From assembly GCA_963612735.1 (NCBI GenBank), contig CAVDWX010000069.1, positions 1 through 20,355 on the forward strand: a stretch of DNA of 20,355 nucleotides, read 5' to 3'. A program made the position numbers and the translations under genes. The notes under the pieces were generated by a model that worked only from the letters and a program-made list of their open reading frames with translations, ran no database searches and had not been told where the DNA came from. This document shows positions 16,516 through 20,355 of this stretch, piece by piece. The first letter of the stretch is position 1, and every line of letters starts with the position of its first letter. This DNA comes from CAVDWX01 sp963612735. Its GTDB lineage: Bacteria > Bacillota_I > Bacilli_A > RFN20 > CAG-826.

Positions 16516-16917
16516 TTATTCCTTAACGATGTTTAAAGCTTTTTTATTTCTTCTTTTATAAGAAATTAATTTAAAAATTCCAAGTCCAATCGCCCAAGTA
16601 AAGATAACGCTAAGCGACATCATAACCCCGACTGTTCCCATTTCATGAAGCATCGCGATGGTGTCACTTTTTGAAGACATCGCCGTAATAAAAGGGAAGA
16701 AAGGAGTGACTTCACCATGGATGACGTGTTCTCCTAAAAGAAGGAAAGATCCACCCCACAAACCGAGTTCTAAATAAGATAATTTTTTACTCCATTTAAT
16801 GTTAGAAGTAGAATCATCATCTAATTTCACAATATTTTTATTTTCTTTATTAGCGACAACATGTTTAGCAACTGAGACTAGTGCTGCACTTGCCATACTT
16901 ACTACAAAACAAGCCAT
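16516..16917 (-). CDS. Small membrane protein, first gene of a pair
   Basis: This is a 133-residue protein with three hydrophobic segments: the N-terminus (MACFVVSMASAALVSVA), LSYLELGLWGGSFLLLGEHV (about 47-67), and VGVMMSLSVIFTWAIGLGIF (about 96-117). Charged residues lie between and after them. Histidines sit at the membrane edges (GEHVIHGE, MLHEMGTVG) and could bind a metal or a cofactor, but no known motif is visible. GAGG lies 10 nt before the ATG. It has its own strong promoter with a palindrome. The function is unknown. Confidence 0.7.
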   Translation of the reverse strand: MACFVVSMASAALVSVAKHVVANKENKNIVKLDDDSTSNIKWSKKLSYLELGLWGGSFLLLGEHVIHGEVTPFFPFITAMSSKSDTIAMLHEMGTVGVMMSLSVIFTWAIGLGIFKLISYKRRNKKALNIVKE

Positions 16918-16937
16918 AATTATTTACCTCGATTGAT

Positions 16938-16966
16938 ACATTACAAAAATAATTAATGAGTGTCAA
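16938..16966 (-). promoter_or_regulatory. Strong promoter of the small membrane operon
   Basis: The minus strand reads TTGACA (perfect -35), 17 nt, TAATGT. The expected transcript start lies about 14 nt before the ATG at 16917, just upstream of the GAGG site. Confidence 0.7.
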
Positions 16967-16981
16967 TATAAAATTATATTG
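16964..16981. promoter_or_regulatory. Perfect inverted repeat overlapping the -35 box
   Basis: CAATATAA-AA-TTATATTG is a perfect 8+2+8 inverted repeat that overlaps three bases of the TTGACA box. This is a typical site for a repressor or activator. It could also be a weak terminator for the MalY-type gene, but it lies before, not after, that gene's end. Confidence 0.5.
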
Positions 16982-16989
16982 AACGCATC

Positions 16990-18156
16990 TCAAATATTTA
17001 ATTTTTCCGCTAAAAATTTATCTAATTTATAGCCTAATAATTTGATATTAGATAAAGAAGTAGCGATATTGATGCGAATAAAATTGATTCCTTCTTTTCC
17101 GTATATGCTTCCTGGAGAAACTTTAATTCCTTCTTCTTTATAAAATAATTCAACAAATTCATCATCGTTTTTAAAAAAGGAAGGTAATTTATACCAAAGT
17201 AAATACGTTCCACCACCATCATAAAGAATTAATCCATATTTCTTATCTAAATCTAAGGAAGATAAATAATCTTTATTTTTCTTTAGATATAGACGTAGTT
17301 CCTCATTATATTTTAATCCGTACTTCCAAGCTGCGATTGAAGCGTAAGGACCAAAAAAATTAGGTTCACCGACATCGTTTTTATATAATTCTTTTTCTAT
17401 CGTATTTCTTATATCTTCATCATGAATGATGATTAAAGAAGACTGCATACCCGCAAGGTTAAAAGCTTTACTCGCGGAATTTAAAACGATGATCTTATGA
17501 TAGATATCAAAATAATTGATGAGAGAATAATATTCTTTATCGATATCACTAATATCGCTATGAATCTCGTCGCTAATGAGTAAAACATTATATTTTTTCA
17601 TTAGTGTCACTATTTTATCGAGTTCATCTCTTGAATATATATATCCTCCTGGATTATGAGGGTTACATAATATAAATAGCTTGATGTTTTCATTACTTAA
17701 AACATTTTCTAATAAAGGAAAATTGATTTCATATCGATTGTTATTATCAATAAATGGAAGAGAAATAATCTTTAAGTGATGATTATTTAAACAACTATAA
17801 AAGACATTATAAATAGGAGTAAACATCATCGCTTTATCTCCCTCTTTAGTGTAGCTATCTAAAATAGTATCTAAAGAAGCGATAACGGAAGTTGAAAATA
17901 ACAAATCAGTTCGATAAATAATATTATTATGTCTTTTCTTTTGATAAGAGATAAAAGAAGCAAAAAATTCTTCATCGATATCAGTGTAGGTATAAGCTCT
18001 GATATCAATTCTATTTTTTAAAGCTGTTACAATCTCTGGTAGGACATTAAAATCCATATCCGCGACTGTTAAATTAAGTTCCCCTTCTTTTAAAGTGATA
18101 AAGCGAGAACTATTTGTTCCTTTTAAATTCGCGGTTATATCAAAATTATATTTCAT
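16990..18156 (-). CDS. PLP-dependent C-S lyase / aminotransferase, MalY/PatB family
   Basis: This is a 388-residue fold-type I PLP enzyme. The features seen are: LNLTVADMDF near the N-terminus (28-36), typical of MalY/PatB (family form: W-x-A-D-M-D-F); CNPHNPGG (164-171); LLISDEIHSD (192-201) with the PLP-ring Asp196; the Schiff-base lysine in LNSASKAFNLAG (Lys230); and the substrate-carboxylate Arg in INFIRINIA near the C-terminus. Family members cleave cystathionine or cysteine to pyruvate, ammonia and a thiol. The start overlaps the end of the DUF3737 gene by 11 nt, so the two form an operon. The stop is TGA, which shows the standard code. The exact substrate is not visible. Confidence 0.88.
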   Translation of the reverse strand: MKYNFDITANLKGTNSSRFITLKEGELNLTVADMDFNVLPEIVTALKNRIDIRAYTYTDIDEEFFASFISYQKKRHNNIIYRTDLLFSTSVIASLDTILDSYTKEGDKAMMFTPIYNVFYSCLNNHHLKIISLPFIDNNNRYEINFPLLENVLSNENIKLFILCNPHNPGGYIYSRDELDKIVTLMKKYNVLLISDEIHSDISDIDKEYYSLINYFDIYHKIIVLNSASKAFNLAGMQSSLIIIHDEDIRNTIEKELYKNDVGEPNFFGPYASIAAWKYGLKYNEELRLYLKKNKDYLSSLDLDKKYGLILYDGGGTYLLWYKLPSFFKNDDEFVELFYKEEGIKVSPGSIYGKEGINFIRINIATSLSNIKLLGYKLDKFLAEKLNI

Positions 18157-18991
18157 CTGTAATAATTATTTTCACTTTACTGATATCGATATATTTTTCG
18201 TCTAATATCAACTCTTTGACGCCTTTAACCTCAATCCTTCCAGAATAAGGATTTTTAATTGAATCAACTATGCTTATAATTTTAGCTTCAATATTAGAAG
18301 AATATTCAAAACATAAATCCGAATCAAGCAACTGGCAATTGATTAATTTAACATTTTTCATATAACAAAGCCCTTGATGGGAGATGATTTGACAGTTGAT
18401 AAAAGTAATATTTTCACTATTCCACCCAAGATATTCTCCGTGAATTAAAGAATTTTTAACTATGACATTAGAGCAATTCCAAAAAGCGTCTTTACTTTCT
18501 AATGTTGAATTTTCAATAACGATATCTTTTCCACCATCGAGAAAATAGTTACCGATGAGATGGAGATGTTCAATGTGAACATTTTCCGAATTCATCAATA
18601 AATAATCGCCGTTAATAGAAGAATTGATTATATGAACATTATGACAGTTCCATAACGTCTCACTAGCGTTAGGCATATTGACATTATTTAAATAAATATC
18701 ACTCGCTCTTCTAAAAGTCTTGGGAGCTTCAATTAAAGAATCAGTAATTTTAATTTTATGAGTGTACCAAATCCCACTCCTAGCGTTATTAGTGAATCTA
18801 ATATCATTACATATGATGTTATCTGCGTACCATAACGGATATTTCCAATCAAAAGAAGTATGACTAATTGATAAATTATTTGTCTCTTTAAGTGGAGATT
18901 CTCCGTAAAGAAATTGACAATCAATAATTTGTGCGTCCTTAATAGCAAATAAAGACCTTTCGCCCTCAAAAGATTGGTTTATATATTTCAT
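18146..18991 (-). CDS. DUF3737 beta-helix protein
   Basis: This is a 281-residue protein made almost entirely of short strand repeats of the type xxIxNSxI, for example NVHIINSSINGDYLLMNSEN, NVIVKNSLIHGEYLGWNSEN and NVKLINCQLLDSDLCFEYSS. The recurring blocks of about 20 residues predict a right-handed beta-helix, as in DUF3737 (opening MKYINQSFEGERSLFAIKDA). There is no signal peptide, so it is cytoplasmic. The function is unknown; the family is often found beside PLP enzymes, and here it overlaps a MalY-type gene. There is no clear ribosome site, and a -10 box ends 7 nt before the ATG, suggesting a leaderless transcript. Confidence 0.85.
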   Translation of the reverse strand: MKYINQSFEGERSLFAIKDAQIIDCQFLYGESPLKETNNLSISHTSFDWKYPLWYADNIICNDIRFTNNARSGIWYTHKIKITDSLIEAPKTFRRASDIYLNNVNMPNASETLWNCHNVHIINSSINGDYLLMNSENVHIEHLHLIGNYFLDGGKDIVIENSTLESKDAFWNCSNVIVKNSLIHGEYLGWNSENITFINCQIISHQGLCYMKNVKLINCQLLDSDLCFEYSSNIEAKIISIVDSIKNPYSGRIEVKGVKELILDEKYIDISKVKIIITDEI

Positions 18992-18998
18992 AATTAAT

Positions 18999-19027
18999 AG
19001 ATTAAATCAAAATGAAGAAAATACCAA
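18999..19027 (-). promoter_or_regulatory. Promoter of the DUF3737/MalY operon, possibly leaderless
   Basis: The minus strand reads TTGGTA, 17 nt, TAATCT. The -10 ends 7 nt before ATG 18991, which puts the transcript start at or next to the first codon. No Shine-Dalgarno is present. Confidence 0.45.
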
Positions 19028-19068
19028 ATCATTTGCGCATTAAAATTAAGATATAAATATCAATAAAG

Positions 19069-20115
19069 CTAGATAAATGGCTCAATAGAAATGACAAATT
19101 CTTTAAAGCGAGGCAAAGCAAATTCAAGTGTGCCATATGCTTTAGCCTCTAAATAGCCTTTATAAATCATTCTTGAACGATAATTATTAAAGTTAGAGAT
19201 TTTCATCGATGTTTTTTTAATGATATCTCTTATCGAATTTTGTTCTGTTTTTGCTAATGCTAAACAAATCTTTTTTTCTATTTCTGTCATGCCTTTCCAA
19301 ATAACGTTATAGCCATTAGTAAATAAATAATTATCCAATGATAAAAGTAGTTCATCATCGATAACATTTTTCTTCCTTTCAAAGCATATTTTGCCTATTA
19401 TTTGATAAGCAAAAGCATATCCTTTTGTTAAAAGAGCAAGTTCATTAGCGGCTTTAGGAGTTGCTTTTAATTCTTTTTGATACATTTGTGAGATTGAAAC
19501 TAAATTTAATGGATTTAAAACAATCTTAGGAGAACGAGCTAAAAAAGAGGCTCCTTTACTTGAAACAAGTGAATCGATATTTTCAAATAAACCAGTCATC
19601 AATAAGAAAAGAGGATAATCTTTACTAATTAAATGCCGATACAAATTAGCAAAATATTTTAATTTATTAGTGGAATTCACTTCATCAATTGAAATAAGAA
19701 CACGCTTTTTTTGCTTTTTTAATATATCCAATAAATGTGGAATAGCACCTTCCGAAGAAAGAGACATTTGACTTTTTTTAATGTGAAATGTGATATATGG
19801 ATGAGAGAAATCAATTGACCAATCAAGACCTAAGTTATATTTTTGCACTTCATCATAAAGTTGCTCCGCTAAAGAAGAAACAAAATCCCCTTGTGGATTA
19901 AGTGAAACAGTAATCCAATTAGAAAGTGTTTGAAGCTCTTTAATAACACTATTAAGCAAAACTGTTTTACCTGAACCTCTAATGCCAGTAATTATATAAG
20001 TAGCGGCACTAGTATCTTCATTAGTAAAATCAGTCATAATTTGCTCAAAGGCATCTTTTCTAAATACCAAACTTGAGGGAACAACACCATATAAAATATT
20101 AAAAGGATTTTTCAT
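19069..20115 (-). CDS. AAA ATPase with C-terminal winged helix, copy 2
   Basis: This is a 348-residue paralogue of the ATPase at 6195-7263, colinear from MKNPFNILYGVVPSS to the tail LEFALPRFKEF. Walker A is GIRGSGKT (44-51) and Walker B is VLISIDEV (139-146). LLMTGLFENI lies at 171-180, LNPLNLVSI at 200-208 and LTKGYAFAYQIIGK at 229-242. A winged helix (about 285-335, EQNSIRDIIKKTSMKISNFNNYRSRMIYKG) would bind DNA. A strong AAGGAGGA lies 6 nt before the ATG. Phased repeats unlike those of copy 1 lie directly upstream. The role is unknown; the shape suggests an ATP-driven DNA-binding regulator or a selfish/defence ATPase. Confidence 0.82.
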   Translation of the reverse strand: MKNPFNILYGVVPSSLVFRKDAFEQIMTDFTNEDTSAATYIITGIRGSGKTVLLNSVIKELQTLSNWITVSLNPQGDFVSSLAEQLYDEVQKYNLGLDWSIDFSHPYITFHIKKSQMSLSSEGAIPHLLDILKKQKKRVLISIDEVNSTNKLKYFANLYRHLISKDYPLFLLMTGLFENIDSLVSSKGASFLARSPKIVLNPLNLVSISQMYQKELKATPKAANELALLTKGYAFAYQIIGKICFERKKNVIDDELLLSLDNYLFTNGYNVIWKGMTEIEKKICLALAKTEQNSIRDIIKKTSMKISNFNNYRSRMIYKGYLEAKAYGTLEFALPRFKEFVISIEPFI

Positions 20116-20141
20116 GCTACATCCTCCTTATTTTTATCATA

Positions 20142-20190
20142 TTATGTATATTTGTGATTATTTAATAATCTTGTGTATATTTGTGTATAT
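20142..20190. repeat. Phased TTGTGTATAT repeats before ATPase copy 2
   Basis: TTGTGTATAT is repeated in tandem at 20171-20180 and 20181-20190. TTATGTATAT at 20142 and TTGTGATTAT at 20152 are variants, with a degenerate unit near 20162. The period is 10 bp (one step of 9). The array begins 26 bp before the ATG at 20115, upstream of the ribosome site. Confidence 0.7.
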
Positions 20191-20337
20191 TAATCTAAAT
20201 TATGTTTAATAAATGGATGATAATTCCAATAAAAAAGAAAAATAATTGAAAATCAAGAATAAACTAAATCTTTATTAAGGTTCATCTAACAAATTATTAA
20301 AAAGATAAGGAGATTAATATTCTTAAAGAGGCTATTT

Positions 20338-20355
20338 ATGGAAATCTTCTTCTAC
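20338..20355 (+). CDS. Possible gene start at the right edge
   Basis: ATG at 20338 is preceded at 7 nt by AAAGAGG and opens MEIFFY before the window ends. A stronger AAGGAG (20308-20313) is too far upstream for this ATG. Too little is present to name it. The gap 20191-20337 is AT-rich with no other feature seen. Confidence 0.3.

Noticed and set aside
16990..18156. Alternative genetic code with TGA as tryptophan
   Set aside because: TGA ends the MalY-type gene and ATPase copy 1 at the expected positions, and Trp codons seen are TGG.

Overview
The window is very AT-rich, uses the standard code (TGG for Trp, with TGA and TAA both used as stops), has Gram-positive-type Shine-Dalgarno sites and carries lipoprotein and Gram-positive-type secretion signals. 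Together with one 10-N scaffold gap this points to a draft or metagenomic genome of a low-GC, probably gut-associated Bacillota/Mycoplasmatota-type anaerobe. I cannot place it more finely. Almost everything is on the minus strand; the only complete plus-strand gene is at 13304-14005.

Left third (1-7340), surface and accessory. A 1164-residue secreted protein with a C-terminal Hint (hedgehog/intein-type) domain follows, 1 nt away, a small exported protein. The small protein's signal-peptide region is interrupted by a run of nine G. Ten G would give one clean 213-codon frame, so this looks like a phase-variable ON/OFF switch (or a 1-base assembly error). Next come a lipoprotein tyrosine phosphatase, a decayed DUF4143-type ATPase, and an intact AAA ATPase with a winged-helix tail. 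The assembly gap in that ATPase appears false: merging the duplicated CTTCAT ends restores a 350-residue protein that matches its paralogue.

Middle (7340-13150). A TetR regulator with an operator-like palindrome, a 1109-residue lipoprotein ending in a strong terminator, and a two-gene HTH/HipA-type kinase module that looks like a toxin-antitoxin pair.

Right third (13150-20355). A TMEM164/YwaF-type membrane protein, a small helical protein, a FucO-type iron alcohol dehydrogenase, a two-gene small membrane operon with its own promoter and palindrome, a MalY/PatB C-S lyase overlapping a DUF3737 beta-helix protein, and a second AAA ATPase paralogous to the first.

The most system-like signal is shared by the two ATPase paralogues. 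Each is directly preceded by short repeats spaced about 10 bp apart (one helical turn), but with a different repeat word for each copy: TAGACT before one, TTGTGTATAT before the other. A third, orphan cluster with the same 10-bp register (ATGTGTTAAA) lies at 14095-14150. I infer self-recognising, iteron-like control regions for this ATPase-wHTH family.
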